64,000 nucleotides of DNA from Paenibacillaceae bacterium (GTDB lineage Bacteria > Bacillota > Bacilli > Paenibacillales > Paenibacillaceae): the NCBI GenBank assembly GCA_004134985.1, contig REGQ01000064.1, positions 186,001-250,000 on the forward strand, read 5' to 3'. Under the pieces are notes generated by a model. The model was not told the DNA's origin and ran no database searches. It saw only the letters and a list, made by a program, of their open reading frames with translations. A program made the position numbers and the translations under genes. Positions 1 to 9,212 of this stretch are shown here, one piece after another. Position 1 is the stretch's first letter. The number at the start of each line of letters is the position of its first letter.

Positions 1-427
1 GCAGCACGCCGTTCACCATGCCGGCTATACCTGCATGCCCGCGCCGCTTGGCAATTTGCACTGCTTCATTGACTGCCGCATGAGGAGGAATCCGATCCAG
101 GTACACGATCTGATAGACGCTCATCCGCAGCAATTCCACCACCCACGGCTCCAGACGCTGCAAGCCCTTGGATACAAACTGCGCAAGCCAGTAATCCAAG
201 GTATTGCGCCGCTGAAGCGTGCCATAGACGAGCTCAGTAGCAAGGCCAGCATCCGCTCTGGACAAATCCGCGGTCTGCAGCGCCTTGTTCAACTGCAAAT
301 TGCTGAACGCCTTGTCGCGCGACACACTGTAAAGCGTATCAAGCGCAACTTCCCGGGAAGTTGCACGGTGTCTTTTGCCTGCAGCCTCTCCCGTTGTGGC
401 AGCTGCAGGGGGAGTTCGCTTGGTCAT
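1..427 (-). CDS. rsmB: 16S rRNA (cytosine-967 C5) methyltransferase RsmB, N-terminal part
   Basis: Only the N-terminal ~142 residues are present; the gene runs off the left edge. The start ATG (427-425) overlaps the fmt stop in an ATGA arrangement, so the two are translationally coupled. After a short basic leader the protein shows the helical NusB-like RNA-binding domain typical of RsmB (AREVALDTL-type start, LATELVYGTLQRR, RIPPHAAVNEAVQIAKRRG). The family methylates C967 of 16S rRNA with S-adenosylmethionine. The SAM-dependent catalytic domain lies outside the window and cannot be checked. Last visible gene of the def-fmt-rsmB translation-initiation operon. Confidence 0.93.
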   Translation of the reverse strand, partial: MTKRTPPAAATTGEAAGKRHRATSREVALDTLYSVSRDKAFSNLQLNKALQTADLSRADAGLATELVYGTLQRRNTLDYWLAQFVSKGLQRLEPWVVELLRMSVYQIVYLDRIPPHAAVNEAVQIAKRRGHAGIAGMVNGVL

Positions 428-1368
428 GGCTGTTCACCGCCCAAGACGGTGTCCGACGGAATTCGCGCGCCTTTCAGCCAATCAGCCGCACTCATCGCCT
501 TTTTACCTGCAGGCTGTATCCGGGTCAGGGCAAGCGCCCCCTCGCCGGTTTGAACAAGAATGGCATCATTTTCTGTACCGATTACGGTTCCAGGCGCAAG
601 CGCCTCAGTTCTGTCTGATACGGCATGAGCACCCCATACTTTAAAGACCTCGCCATTCAAGTAGGTGAAGGCGCCGGACATGGGAGCGAGTCCGCGCACT
701 TGATTATACAATGCACGTGCCGAAAGTTCCCAATTAATTAATTCGTCCGCCCGCGACAAATTCGGGGCGTAGGTTGCTTCCGCTTCATTCTGCTGTACAG
801 CTGGCGGTCTTCCTTCCGCAAACAGCGGCAACGTCTCGGCAAGCAGAACGGCCCCAGCGCTGCTGAGTTTCTCAAACAATGTCCCGGACGTATCGGCATC
901 CTCAATCGGCACCTCGATCCGGGTAATCATATCGCCCGTATCCAGTCCCTCCGCCATATACATGATGGTGACGCCAGTCTTGCTCTCCCCGTTGATGATG
1001 GCGCGCTGAATAGGCGCGCCGCCGCGATACTTCGGCAGCAGAGAACCATGCACATTAATGCAGCCAAGCGGCGGAAGCTCAAGCACCGCCTTTGGCAAAA
1101 TCTGCCCGTAGGCGGCGGTGACGATCAAATCCGGTGCAATCGCGGCGACTTGTGCAATCGCCTCGGCACTGCGCAGCCGCTCTGGCTGCAGCACCGGAAT
1201 ACCATGGAGCAACGCAGCTTCCTTAACAGGCGGCGGCGTCAATTCCCGCTTGCGACCTTTGGGACGGTCAGGCTGCGTAACAACCGCAGCCACCTCATAT
1301 CCTTTATCCAACAGCACGTTCAGGGAAGCAACGGCAAATTGCGGCGTCCCCATGAACAAAATACGCAT
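424..1368 (-). CDS. fmt: Methionyl-tRNA formyltransferase
   Basis: 314 residues, usual length. It formylates the initiator Met-tRNA with 10-formyl-tetrahydrofolate. The N-terminal Rossmann-like domain begins MRILFMGTPQF, and the formyl-transfer signature is present: N105, H107, SLLPKYRGGAP (109-119) and D144. The C-terminal part is the OB-like tRNA-binding domain. An upstream in-frame ATG at 1410 exists, but the start at 1368 is preceded by GGAGAG at good distance and matches the family N-terminus. Only 4 bases separate it from def upstream, and it overlaps rsmB downstream, so the three form one operon. Confidence 0.97.
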   Translation of the reverse strand: MRILFMGTPQFAVASLNVLLDKGYEVAAVVTQPDRPKGRKRELTPPPVKEAALLHGIPVLQPERLRSAEAIAQVAAIAPDLIVTAAYGQILPKAVLELPPLGCINVHGSLLPKYRGGAPIQRAIINGESKTGVTIMYMAEGLDTGDMITRIEVPIEDADTSGTLFEKLSSAGAVLLAETLPLFAEGRPPAVQQNEAEATYAPNLSRADELINWELSARALYNQVRGLAPMSGAFTYLNGEVFKVWGAHAVSDRTEALAPGTVIGTENDAILVQTGEGALALTRIQPAGKKAMSAADWLKGARIPSDTVLGGEQP

Positions 1369-1372
1369 TCGT

Positions 1373-1858
1373 TCACTCTCCGTTTTGTCTTGACTTTGGC
1401 GTAACATCATAAACGGCTTCCGCTAAATCGGTAAACAGCACACCATTCAGGTGATCCACTTCATGCTGAAAAGCGCGTGCCAAATAATCCGAAGCATCCA
1501 CTTCAATCGGATTGCCATGGCGGTCCGCACCCTTCAGCTTCACATGCTGCGCCCGGCGCACATCGCCGTTAAGACCGGGAATACTCAGACATCCCTCAGG
1601 GCCAAGCTGTTCACCGTCTTGTTCCACAATTTCCGGATTGACCATTTCGATCAGCCCGTGCTCATCACCAATATCGACAACGATGACCCGTTTTAAAATG
1701 CCAACTTGCGGTGCCGCAAGACCTACGCCCTCTGCGTCATACATGGTGAGCGCCATATCGTCGAGCAGCTTATGAAGATTGGAATTGAATTTGGTAACTT
1801 CTTTGGCCCGCTCTCTCAGCACCGGATCGGGATCTTTCACAATAATACGAATGGCCAT
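1373..1858 (-). CDS. def: Peptide deformylase
   Basis: 161 residues. This metalloenzyme removes the N-formyl group from nascent proteins, the counterpart of Fmt encoded next to it. All three family motifs are visible: GVGLAAPQVG (44-53), EGCLS (88-92, Cys90 metal ligand) and HEVDH (132-136, two His ligands and the catalytic Glu). The C-terminus is short, as in the type-1 Def proteins, without the type-2 insertions. It lies 65 bases after priA and directly before fmt, the order also found in Bacillus. Confidence 0.97.
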   Translation of the reverse strand: MAIRIIVKDPDPVLRERAKEVTKFNSNLHKLLDDMALTMYDAEGVGLAAPQVGILKRVIVVDIGDEHGLIEMVNPEIVEQDGEQLGPEGCLSIPGLNGDVRRAQHVKLKGADRHGNPIEVDASDYLARAFQHEVDHLNGVLFTDLAEAVYDVTPKSRQNGE

Positions 1859-1923
1859 CGACCTTCCCTGCCTTTATCTCTAAAATAGTTTCACACGGTT
1901 CATGAATAATCGGTAAGCAATAC

Positions 1924-4422
1924 CTACATAATGACCTGTGGATCGACATCAACGCTGAACAAAATCTGTTTGCCTGCCGCACCCTGCGTGAAGGGAGCGA
2001 GCGCCTCTCGCAGCAATTTGCCTGTGTCGATGTTCCCACGATATTTTATCATACATTGAAATCGGTAGCGATCTTTAAGTCTCGGAATTGGCGAGGCGAC
2101 AGGGCCCAGCAATTCCAGCGCCTTCTCCTGCGGCCCGCTGAGCGAATGCAGCACACCGGCCTGGATAGCAAGCTCGCGCAGCAGTGATGCGAAATGTTCG
2201 CTTTGCTCTACCAGCAGCGGCAGCTGCTCATGGGACATCGTAATCGCAATCAGCCTGCAGTAGGGCGGATAGCGCATTGCTCTCCGATGCCTCAGCTCCT
2301 CATCGAGAAACGCCTCATAGTCGTGGCGCTGCGCTGTTTTAATCGAATAATGATCCGGCGTGTACGTTTGAACGACTACCTCGCCTGGGAGATGATGCCG
2401 CCCCGCTCGCCCGGCAACCTGCGTGAGCAATTGAAAGGTTTTCTCCGCAGCGCGAAAATCCGGCCGGTTGAGCGATGAATCAGCGGCAATAACGCCTACC
2501 AGCGTCACATGGGGAAAATCGAGCCCTTTGGCTACCATCTGCGTGCCGAGCAGCACATCAGCCTTCTGTTCGCCGAACAATTTCAGCCACTTCTCATGCG
2601 ATCCTTTTTCCGTTGTTGTGTCCACGTCCATGCGGATGACCCGAATGCCCGGATACAGCTTCGCCAGCTCTTCTTCAACGCGCTGTGTTCCAGTTCCGAA
2701 AAAACGGATATGCTCGCTTTCGCATTCCGGGCAGCTCAAGGGAGCCTGTTCCGTGTAGCCGCAGTAATGACAGCGCAGCAGTCTTGTTTTCTGATGGTAG
2801 GTAAGCGCAATGTCGCAGTGGGGGCAATCCGCAGTGTAACCGCAGGAGCGGCACATGACAAAGGTTGAATAGCCGCGTCTGTTGAGCAGCAGAACAGCTT
2901 GCTCTCCGCGCTCCAGCCGTTCGCCGAGCGCCTGGTGCAGGCGACGGCTGAACATGGAACGGTTGCCTCGCTTCAACTCATCCCGCATATCGATAATTTC
3001 CACGGGCGGCAAAGCTCCGCCGAGTGCCCGCTCGCGCAGCGGCAGCAGCGCCCCTACCGAACCGCTTCCTGCAGCAGCATTGGTCGTGGAACGGCGCGCT
3101 GCGACATAACTCTCCAGTGACGGCGTGGCCGAGCCGAGCACCACAACAGCGCCATGCTGCCTCGCACGTTTGACAGCAACTTCGCGGGCATGATATTTCG
3201 GCGCGTCCTCCTGCTTATAGGAGGTCTCATGCTCCTCATCGATAATAATGAGGCCGATTCTCTCGAAGGGGGCGAACACCGCAGAACGTGCGCCAATTGC
3301 AACCTTGACGCGCCGCTCCTTGATTTTGCGCCATTCATCATAACGTTCGCCGCCGGAGAGACGACTGTGCAGCACAGCGACCGCGTCTCCGAACCGCCCC
3401 TTGAACCGCTCCACCATCTGCGGCGTCAGCGAAATTTCCGGGACGAGCACAATCGCCTGGCATCCCTGCTCGATGCATTGGGCGATCGCTTGCATATAAA
3501 CTTCCGTCTTGCCGCTTCCTGTTACCCCTTGCAGCAGGAATACGCTTGACTCTTCCCTGTCTATAGCGGCGGTAATCGGGGCGAACACCGCCTGCTGCCC
3601 TTCGGTCAGGGCGAGGGGCACGGTCTGCTCGAATACTCTCCCTGCGTAAGGATCGCGACCTTGCTCGACTTCCTGCAATCCGAGCAGCCCCTTGTCTGCC
3701 AAAGAACGCACACTTGTGGAAGAAGCCCCCATCTCCCCGAGCAGTTGCTGCAGCGGGACAGGTCGTTCCTGCCCTATCATATAAGTCAATATTTCACGCT
3801 GTTTGGCCGCGCGCGCAGGCAGCGCTGCCGCCGCTTGCGCAGCCGCCTCCTTGTCGGCAGGCGGGAACACCGTCAGCACCATACGAACTGCCAAACGGTC
3901 CTTCACTGCCGCCTGCACGGTCAATATCCCGCTGTGCACACCATCTTTGATTCGATGCTGCAAATGCGGAAATCGCTGCTGCAGTGTGTTGAGTTTCACG
4001 CCAGTCTGTTTCCTCAAATAGTCGAGGATCTCTGCGGGCAGCACATCATTGCCGCTATCATCCGGATCCACGAGCGCAACCAACTGCTCGGCTTTGCCTT
4101 TCAGCGCGGAAGGAATCATGACCTGCAGCGCGGCTGTCCAGGTGCAGCAATATTTCTGACTGATCCAGCGAGCCAGTTCAACAAGATCAGCGGAAAGCGG
4201 CGGACTGGCGTCGAGCAGTTCGGTGACTGGTCTCAGTCGTGTCTTCGCCACCTCTGTAACGTCCGTAAGCCCGACAACGAAACCTTGCAAGGTACGCCCG
4301 CCGAACGGAACTCCGACCCGGCTGCCAATATCGATCCAGGCCTCCATCGCTTCGGGCACTTCATAATCAAAAGGCCGATCCGTCTGCCTGCTTGGCACAT
4401 CGACGATAACGCGAGCGATCAT
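1924..4422 (-). CDS. priA: Primosomal protein N' (replication restart helicase PriA)
   Basis: 832 residues. PriA is a 3'-5' DNA helicase that recognises stalled forks and reloads the replicative helicase. The N-terminal DNA-binding domain opens with VIVDVPSRQTDRPFDYEVP. Walker A (GVTGSGKTE) lies near residues 298-306 and the DEEH box near 395. A cysteine-rich zinc-binding insert (CRSCGYTADCPHC and a second CHYC/CPEC pair) lies around 520-565, followed by helicase motifs ending in QVAGRAGR. A low-complexity Ala/Gly stretch in the middle is probably a loop. The start overlaps the coaBC stop by four bases. Confidence 0.97.
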   Translation of the reverse strand: MIARVIVDVPSRQTDRPFDYEVPEAMEAWIDIGSRVGVPFGGRTLQGFVVGLTDVTEVAKTRLRPVTELLDASPPLSADLVELARWISQKYCCTWTAALQVMIPSALKGKAEQLVALVDPDDSGNDVLPAEILDYLRKQTGVKLNTLQQRFPHLQHRIKDGVHSGILTVQAAVKDRLAVRMVLTVFPPADKEAAAQAAAALPARAAKQREILTYMIGQERPVPLQQLLGEMGASSTSVRSLADKGLLGLQEVEQGRDPYAGRVFEQTVPLALTEGQQAVFAPITAAIDREESSVFLLQGVTGSGKTEVYMQAIAQCIEQGCQAIVLVPEISLTPQMVERFKGRFGDAVAVLHSRLSGGERYDEWRKIKERRVKVAIGARSAVFAPFERIGLIIIDEEHETSYKQEDAPKYHAREVAVKRARQHGAVVVLGSATPSLESYVAARRSTTNAAAGSGSVGALLPLRERALGGALPPVEIIDMRDELKRGNRSMFSRRLHQALGERLERGEQAVLLLNRRGYSTFVMCRSCGYTADCPHCDIALTYHQKTRLLRCHYCGYTEQAPLSCPECESEHIRFFGTGTQRVEEELAKLYPGIRVIRMDVDTTTEKGSHEKWLKLFGEQKADVLLGTQMVAKGLDFPHVTLVGVIAADSSLNRPDFRAAEKTFQLLTQVAGRAGRHHLPGEVVVQTYTPDHYSIKTAQRHDYEAFLDEELRHRRAMRYPPYCRLIAITMSHEQLPLLVEQSEHFASLLRELAIQAGVLHSLSGPQEKALELLGPVASPIPRLKDRYRFQCMIKYRGNIDTGKLLREALAPFTQGAAGKQILFSVDVDPQVIM

Positions 4423-5636
4423 TGCGCCTCCGTATTGCTGCTGTCCGCGTACTTGTGCACAATTAATTCCATCAGCCGTTCAGCCACTTCGCGCTTGGGA
4501 AGCAGCGGCCAGGACGCCGCGAGCCCATCTTGATCGTATACCTGCACAATATTCGTATCGACATGAAAACCGGCGTCAGGAAGCGAGACATCGTTGGCGA
4601 CCAGCAGATCACAATTTTTGCGGCGCAGCTTTTCACGCGCATGGTCTTCCACATGCTCCGTTTCAGCCGCAAAGCCGACAAGCATCTGCCGCGTTTTGCG
4701 CTGGCCAAGCAGTTCCAGAATATCTGTCGTCTTCTCCAGTTCCAGCACCAAACGCTCCCCTGACTTCTTCAGTTTATGCGCCTGCTGAACGACAGGTCTA
4801 TAATCTGCGACGGCGGCTGATTTAATTACGATATCCGCATCTTCAAACCGTACCAGCACAGCTTCCTTCATCTCCTCAGCGGATTCAACTCGCACAATTT
4901 CGATACCGCCTGGAGCGGGTACTGTCGTCCTTGCAGCAATTACCGTCACTTCTGCTCCTCGTATGGCGGCTGCTTCAGCCAATGCAAACCCCATCTTCCC
5001 TGAAGAATCATTGGTCAAATAACGGACAGGATCGATTCGCTCCAGGGTGCCTCCCGCCGTGATCAGCACCTTCTGGCCGTGCATGCTGTTCTGCTGGGCA
5101 AAATAGGATACAACAGCATTCACCACGTCCTCCGGCTCGGCAAGTCTCCCCTTGCCAACATAGCCGCAGGCAAGCTGGCCTGTGCCAGGCTCGACAAAGC
5201 GAACTCCGCGTGCGGCAAGGAGGGACATGTTATGAACAACAGCCGGATGCTCGTACATATGCACATTCATCGCCGGAGCGACCACAATCGGTGCAGTTGC
5301 AGCCAGAAGGGTTGTGCTCAACATATCGTCGCCCAGCCCATGAGCCATCTTCGCAATCGTATTAGCCGAAGCCGGTGCAACAACAAACAGATCCGCGCTG
5401 TCCGCTGTGTCAATATGCGACACAACCGCTGGATCTGCTTCATCAAACGTATCTGTGTACACCCGGTGACGCGACAAAGTTTGCAACGTCAGCGGTGTCA
5501 CGAACTTGGCAGCGGAAGCCGTCATAATGACACGAACATTCGCTCCAGCCTGCACAAGCCTGCTGCAAATCGTCGCAGCTTTATACGCTGCGATCCCGCC
5601 TGTAATGCCAAGCACGATCGTTTTTCCTTTCAGCAT
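4419..5636 (-). CDS. coaBC: Bifunctional phosphopantothenoylcysteine decarboxylase / phosphopantothenate-cysteine ligase
   Basis: 405 residues covering two steps of coenzyme A synthesis. The N-terminal flavoprotein half (CoaC) starts KTIVLGITGGIAAYKA and has the SHIDTAD histidine region and the PAMN motif. The C-terminal half (CoaB) opens near residue 190 with QKVLITAGGTLERIDPVRYLTNDSSGKMG, the nucleotide-binding ligase domain. The fusion is usual for bacteria. Its stop overlaps the priA start (ATGA). A terminator lies between it and rpoZ upstream, so coaBC may have its own promoter within 5637-5714. Confidence 0.97.
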   Translation of the reverse strand: MLKGKTIVLGITGGIAAYKAATICSRLVQAGANVRVIMTASAAKFVTPLTLQTLSRHRVYTDTFDEADPAVVSHIDTADSADLFVVAPASANTIAKMAHGLGDDMLSTTLLAATAPIVVAPAMNVHMYEHPAVVHNMSLLAARGVRFVEPGTGQLACGYVGKGRLAEPEDVVNAVVSYFAQQNSMHGQKVLITAGGTLERIDPVRYLTNDSSGKMGFALAEAAAIRGAEVTVIAARTTVPAPGGIEIVRVESAEEMKEAVLVRFEDADIVIKSAAVADYRPVVQQAHKLKKSGERLVLELEKTTDILELLGQRKTRQMLVGFAAETEHVEDHAREKLRRKNCDLLVANDVSLPDAGFHVDTNIVQVYDQDGLAASWPLLPKREVAERLMELIVHKYADSSNTEAQ

Positions 5637-5672
5637 AACGCCGTCTCCCTCTCTGACGTAGACTTTATATTT

Positions 5673-5701
5673 TTTAAAAAAATAACAACCACGAGGGTTG
5701 T
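5673..5701 (-). terminator. Rho-independent terminator after rpoZ
   Basis: On the minus strand ACAACC, a five-base loop and GGTTGT are followed by TATTTTTTT. It sits 13 bases past the rpoZ stop and would separate remA-gmk-rpoZ from coaBC-priA-def-fmt. The stem is only six pairs, so read-through is likely. Confidence 0.7.
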
Positions 5702-5714
5702 CACTAGTTGTTCA

Positions 5715-5924
5715 TTAAGTTTTGATTGTCGGGTCCGATTCCACAATGATATAGTCATTGTAGATTTCTTCCAGCGCCACGCCGACGAATTTGTGTGACT
5801 TGGGCTGCTTCAATTCTGATTTCTCTCCGTCACGCAGCATGCGCGCCCGACGTGAAGCGGCAACCACCAAGGAATACTTGCTGTCAACTTTCTTGACCAT
5901 TTCATCAATAGATGGGTATAGCAA
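5715..5924 (-). CDS. rpoZ: DNA-directed RNA polymerase omega subunit
   Basis: 69 residues. Omega helps assemble RNA polymerase by folding around the beta-prime subunit. The protein begins MLYPSIDEMVKKVDSKYSLVVAASRRAR, the conserved omega core, and has the GVALEEIYNDYI segment in the C-terminal half. Length is normal for Firmicutes. It lies 15 bases after gmk, the usual order, and is followed by a terminator-like hairpin. Confidence 0.96.
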   Translation of the reverse strand: MLYPSIDEMVKKVDSKYSLVVAASRRARMLRDGEKSELKQPKSHKFVGVALEEIYNDYIIVESDPTIKT

Positions 5925-5939
5925 ATTGTTTCACCTCGC

Positions 5940-6557
5940 TCAAACTTTCTCGGATGCGGTTTGCATTTGGGCAAATTCGCTTAAATAACGATCGCTTCGG
6001 CAATGTTCCGCCTCAACTATACATTGTATGCGGTAGCAGGCTGATTCAATCTCATCATTAACTACTGCATAGTCGTAATGCTGAAGCAGGTTGATTTCCT
6101 CGACCGCCACATTCATCCGGTGATCGATCAAATCATCGCTTTCCGTCCCGCGCCCTGTGATCCGCTTTTTCAGTACATCCAGGGAAGGGGGCAGAAGGAA
6201 AATAAATACGCCCTCAGGGAATTTCTCTTTAACCTTCAGGGCGCCTTGCACCTCAATTTCAAGAATAATGTCCTTGCCCTCTGCAATGGTACGCTCCACG
6301 AAATCGCGGGGCGTACCGTAGCAGTTGCCAACGTATTCAGCGTGTTCCAACAACGCGTCACGGGCAATCATATCCTTGAATTGATCCCTGCTTTTGAAAA
6401 AATAATTGACACCGTCCGTTTCCCCTGCACGGGGAAGCCGCGTTGTTGCCGAAACCGAGTAAACCAGATCCGGCATCCGGGTACGAAGAGCAGAACATAC
6501 GGTTCCCTTTCCGACACCGGACGGCCCGGACAGTACGATTAACATTCCTTTTCTCAT
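5940..6557 (-). CDS. gmk: Guanylate kinase
   Basis: 205 residues. It phosphorylates GMP to GDP, a step of guanine nucleotide and (p)ppGpp metabolism. The P-loop is GPSGVGKGT near the N-terminus; the GMP-binding region ([21 protein letters not shown]) follows. An in-frame ATG four codons upstream is possible, but the start at 6557 has GGGGAG at the right distance. Only 12 bases separate it from remA upstream and 15 from rpoZ downstream, so the three are one operon. Confidence 0.96.
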   Translation of the reverse strand: MRKGMLIVLSGPSGVGKGTVCSALRTRMPDLVYSVSATTRLPRAGETDGVNYFFKSRDQFKDMIARDALLEHAEYVGNCYGTPRDFVERTIAEGKDIILEIEVQGALKVKEKFPEGVFIFLLPPSLDVLKKRITGRGTESDDLIDHRMNVAVEEINLLQHYDYAVVNDEIESACYRIQCIVEAEHCRSDRYLSEFAQMQTASEKV

Positions 6558-6569
6558 GATACTCCCCAT

Positions 6570-6830
6570 CTACTCGTCGTGATCGTCATCCTTGGTAGAC
6601 AAGCGATGCGCTACCGTCTCTGGCTGAACTGCCGAGAGAATAACGTGATCGCTGTCCGTAATGATGACGGCCCGCGTACGTCTGCCATACGTTGCATCGA
6701 TAAGCATATGGCGGTCGCGGGCTTCTTGAATTATACGCTTGATTGGTGCCGATTCCGGGCTGACAATCGAAATAATACGGTTAGCTGATACAATATTCCC
6801 GAATCCGATATTAATAAGTTTAATAGCCAT
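6570..6830 (-). CDS. remA: Extracellular matrix regulatory protein RemA (DUF370)
   Basis: 86 residues starting [19 protein letters not shown], the near-invariant start of this family. In Bacillus subtilis RemA is a DNA-binding activator of matrix and osmoprotection genes. The conserved core [19 protein letters not shown] is present; the C-terminus is acidic and His/Asp-rich. The start at 6830 was chosen because of the GGAGGGG ribosome site; a longer reading from 6863 would add 11 residues absent from the family. First gene of the remA-gmk-rpoZ unit. The yloC/yicC gene that normally precedes it is not here. Confidence 0.95.
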   Translation of the reverse strand: MAIKLINIGFGNIVSANRIISIVSPESAPIKRIIQEARDRHMLIDATYGRRTRAVIITDSDHVILSAVQPETVAHRLSTKDDDHDE

Positions 6831-7301
6831 GAACAGGTTTCCCCTCCGGTCTTCCTCGTGCATTTGCCCGAAAGAACATAATAATGATCAACACTCGCTC
6901 AGGTAATACACGTTTGCTTAGCCGATTGCACTATTGTTGACGAAAAAAACCCAGAGCATACGTTTTACGGGTTTTCTTGCAATAGAATAGAATCAGGACT
7001 TATACCCGCGATCTCTATTCTATTAATTGCCGCAGACGGGAAGGTCAGCACACAATTTAGCATACAGGCAATCACCGAGCAGGAAGCTCGTTTATTACGA
7101 TACACAGCATCAGCCGGCTCTGCCTGATTGCCAGTTGGCGCTGCCTGTCCCAGTCGAACAGAACTGTCTGCGGATACCGCTCTGTCTGTTCCTATTCTCT
7201 TATTCTAATTCATTTTTCTGGAGGGAACAAGAGAAAAAGCGCTATCTTCTAAAAAACAGGGCCAAAACAGGGTATAACTAACCCGTTTGACCCAGGTGCG
7301 C
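6831..7301. other. 471-base gap upstream of remA with inverted repeats
   Basis: I see no convincing gene here. The part nearest remA should hold its promoter. An inverted repeat is visible at 6979-7030: GCAATAGAATAG on the left and CTATTCTATTaaTTGC on the right, around a 20-base loop. A second short pair, GGCAATCA (about 7067) and TGATTGCC (about 7124), flanks GC-rich sequence. The plus-strand frame at 7027-7281 has no ribosome site and no recognisable product. No trace of yloC was seen. Confidence 0.5.
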
Positions 7302-9212
7302 CTATTGCGAAATCGAACGTGCATGCTTCGTTTTGCTCCAAACATGCTCCGTCAGGCGCACAGTCATATCATAGAGCATAAACGGCGTGATCAAGTAGAT
7401 GCCATTGAAGTGAGCCAGCGCACTGTCTAGCAATTCTTTGGCAATCTGTACCCCTTCTGCCCGGCCTGCTTCCCCCTCGAGCCCGGCCATACGGCTGCGG
7501 ACGTCTTCCGAGAGCTGAATGCCTGGCACTTCATTATGCAAATATTCGGCATTGCGACCGCTCGCCAGCGGCATAATTCCGATAAATACCGGAACCGACA
7601 GATGTTTCGTCGCCTCGGCAATTCGCTCGATCAACCCGGAATCATAGACCGGCTGCGTCATAATATAATCTGCGCCTGAGGCGATTTTTTTCTCCAGCCG
7701 GATGACAGCTTTGTCCAAATGTTTGACATTCGGGTTAAAAGCGGCCCCCACCACAAATTTGGCCTGCTGCTTCAGCGGCTTGCCGGAAAAGGCAATCCCC
7801 TCGTTCAGTTGCTTGATCATACGGATCATCTCGAACGAAGTCAAGTCATACACCGAACTGGACCCCGGCAAATCGCCAAACCTTGCCGGATCGCCTGTTA
7901 CTGCCAGCACATGGTCGATATCAAGCGCATCCAGTCCCATCATATGCGACTGTGTCCCTATCAGATTGCGATCCCGGCAAGCAATATGCACAAGCGGACG
8001 CAGACCGATGCGTTCCTGAACAAGCGATGCGAGCGCCAGGTTGCTCATTCTGGTAATCGCCAGCGAGTTGTCAGCCATTGTCACCGCGTCCACACCCGCT
8101 GCCTTCAAAGCCGCAGCCCCCGCCATAAATTTGCGAATATCCAAATCGCGCGGCGGATCAAGCTCCACAATGACAGTATGACGCTGCTTGACCTGGTCAA
8201 CGATCGAGGGCAGCGCGCCTGTAGTTCCGGCAGCTCCTGCGCTGCTTCCCGGAACGGCATTCAACGTGGCAGGCGCAGCATCTTTGGCGCTATCGGTCAC
8301 AATAACTTCAGGCTGCTCAACCGCCGGTGCAGCTGCCTGCGGACGGTAGCTGCGCAGCGAAGCGGCAATCGCGGCAATATGCGCTGGCGTTGTACCGCAG
8401 CAGCCGCCGACAAGACGCGCGCCGCGATCGGCAAACTGACGAGCGGTATCGCCGAAATATTCAGGCGTAGCAGTATACATATATTTTCCATCAACATAAT
8501 CGGGTATTCCCGCATTAGGAAACACCGAGAACGGCAGCTGGACAACTCCGTCAATCGTATCGAACGCCCGCATGATCCCGTTCGGGCCGCTCCGACAGTT
8601 CAGCCCGACAACATCCGCCCCGGCTTCCTGCAAGCGATCAAACGCTTCCTTTAATGAAAATCCGTCCAGCGTTCGGCCTACATCCTCCACAGCAAGCTGG
8701 CAGATGAGCGGCGTGTCGGACTCATTGCGCACAGTGCGCAGCGCGATCAGCAGCTCCTCCAGATCGTAGAATGTCTCCAGCAGGATGCCGTCCACCCCTT
8801 CATCCAGCAAAATTTCGATTTGCTGCCGGAAGGTTTCCTCCAACTGCACGTTCTGGATGTTGAGCCTGCGTCCGGCACGAATTGAGCCTACCGCCCCGAC
8901 AACATACGCATCTGAGCCTACCGCCGATCTGGCGATTCTTACCCCTGCACGGTTGATTAGCTCGACATCGTTTTCCAAGCCGTATTTGGAAAGCTTCTCC
9001 CGGTTGGCAGAAAACGTATTCGTTTCAATTACCCGAGCGCCCGCTTCATAATAGGAACGATGAACACTTTCTATCACTTCCGGCCGCAATGTATTAAACT
9101 CTTCATAAGAGATTCCAACTGGGAAGCCTTTTTGATACAAATATGTGCCCATTGCGCCGTCCCCGGCGAGCCATTCTGTCTGCAAAGCCTGTCTCAAGCC
9201 AGGTTTGACCAT
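7302..9212 (-). CDS. yitJ: Bifunctional homocysteine S-methyltransferase / 5,10-methylenetetrahydrofolate reductase (YitJ type)
   Basis: 636 residues. The N-terminal half is a zinc-dependent homocysteine methyltransferase barrel: DGAMGTYL near the start, Cys206 and the Cys271-Cys272 pair of GGCCGTTPAHI as zinc ligands. An Ala/Pro-rich linker (about 290-345) leads to a C-terminal methylenetetrahydrofolate reductase barrel starting TVIVELDPPRDLDI. The fusion is the same as B. subtilis YitJ and links one-carbon supply to methionine synthesis. In B. subtilis the gene has a SAM-I riboswitch, but I could not find the riboswitch core upstream here. A monocistronic minus-strand gene between remA and the dapF region. 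Confidence 0.93.
   Translation of the reverse strand: MVKPGLRQALQTEWLAGDGAMGTYLYQKGFPVGISYEEFNTLRPEVIESVHRSYYEAGARVIETNTFSANREKLSKYGLENDVELINRAGVRIARSAVGSDAYVVGAVGSIRAGRRLNIQNVQLEETFRQQIEILLDEGVDGILLETFYDLEELLIALRTVRNESDTPLICQLAVEDVGRTLDGFSLKEAFDRLQEAGADVVGLNCRSGPNGIMRAFDTIDGVVQLPFSVFPNAGIPDYVDGKYMYTATPEYFGDTARQFADRGARLVGGCCGTTPAHIAAIAASLRSYRPQAAAPAVEQPEVIVTDSAKDAAPATLNAVPGSSAGAAGTTGALPSIVDQVKQRHTVIVELDPPRDLDIRKFMAGAAALKAAGVDAVTMADNSLAITRMSNLALASLVQERIGLRPLVHIACRDRNLIGTQSHMMGLDALDIDHVLAVTGDPARFGDLPGSSSVYDLTSFEMIRMIKQLNEGIAFSGKPLKQQAKFVVGAAFNPNVKHLDKAVIRLEKKIASGADYIMTQPVYDSGLIERIAEATKHLSVPVFIGIMPLASGRNAEYLHNEVPGIQLSEDVRSRMAGLEGEAGRAEGVQIAKELLDSALAHFNGIYLITPFMLYDMTVRLTEHVWSKTKHARSISQ

Noticed and set aside
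3661-4533. 290-residue open frame on the plus strand
   Set aside because: It lies opposite priA, lacks a ribosome site and has no protein-like pattern; a shadow of the real gene.
5079-5798. 239-residue plus-strand frame
   Set aside because: Antisense of coaBC and rpoZ, crossing the rpoZ terminator; His/Arg/Ser-rich shadow composition.
7027-7281. 84-residue frame in the remA-yitJ gap
   Set aside because: No ribosome site and an unlikely composition; it starts within the inverted repeat.
7719-8654. 311-residue open frame on the plus strand
   Set aside because: It lies within the reverse of yitJ, with composition dominated by Arg/His/Cys, typical of antisense frames in GC-rich codons.
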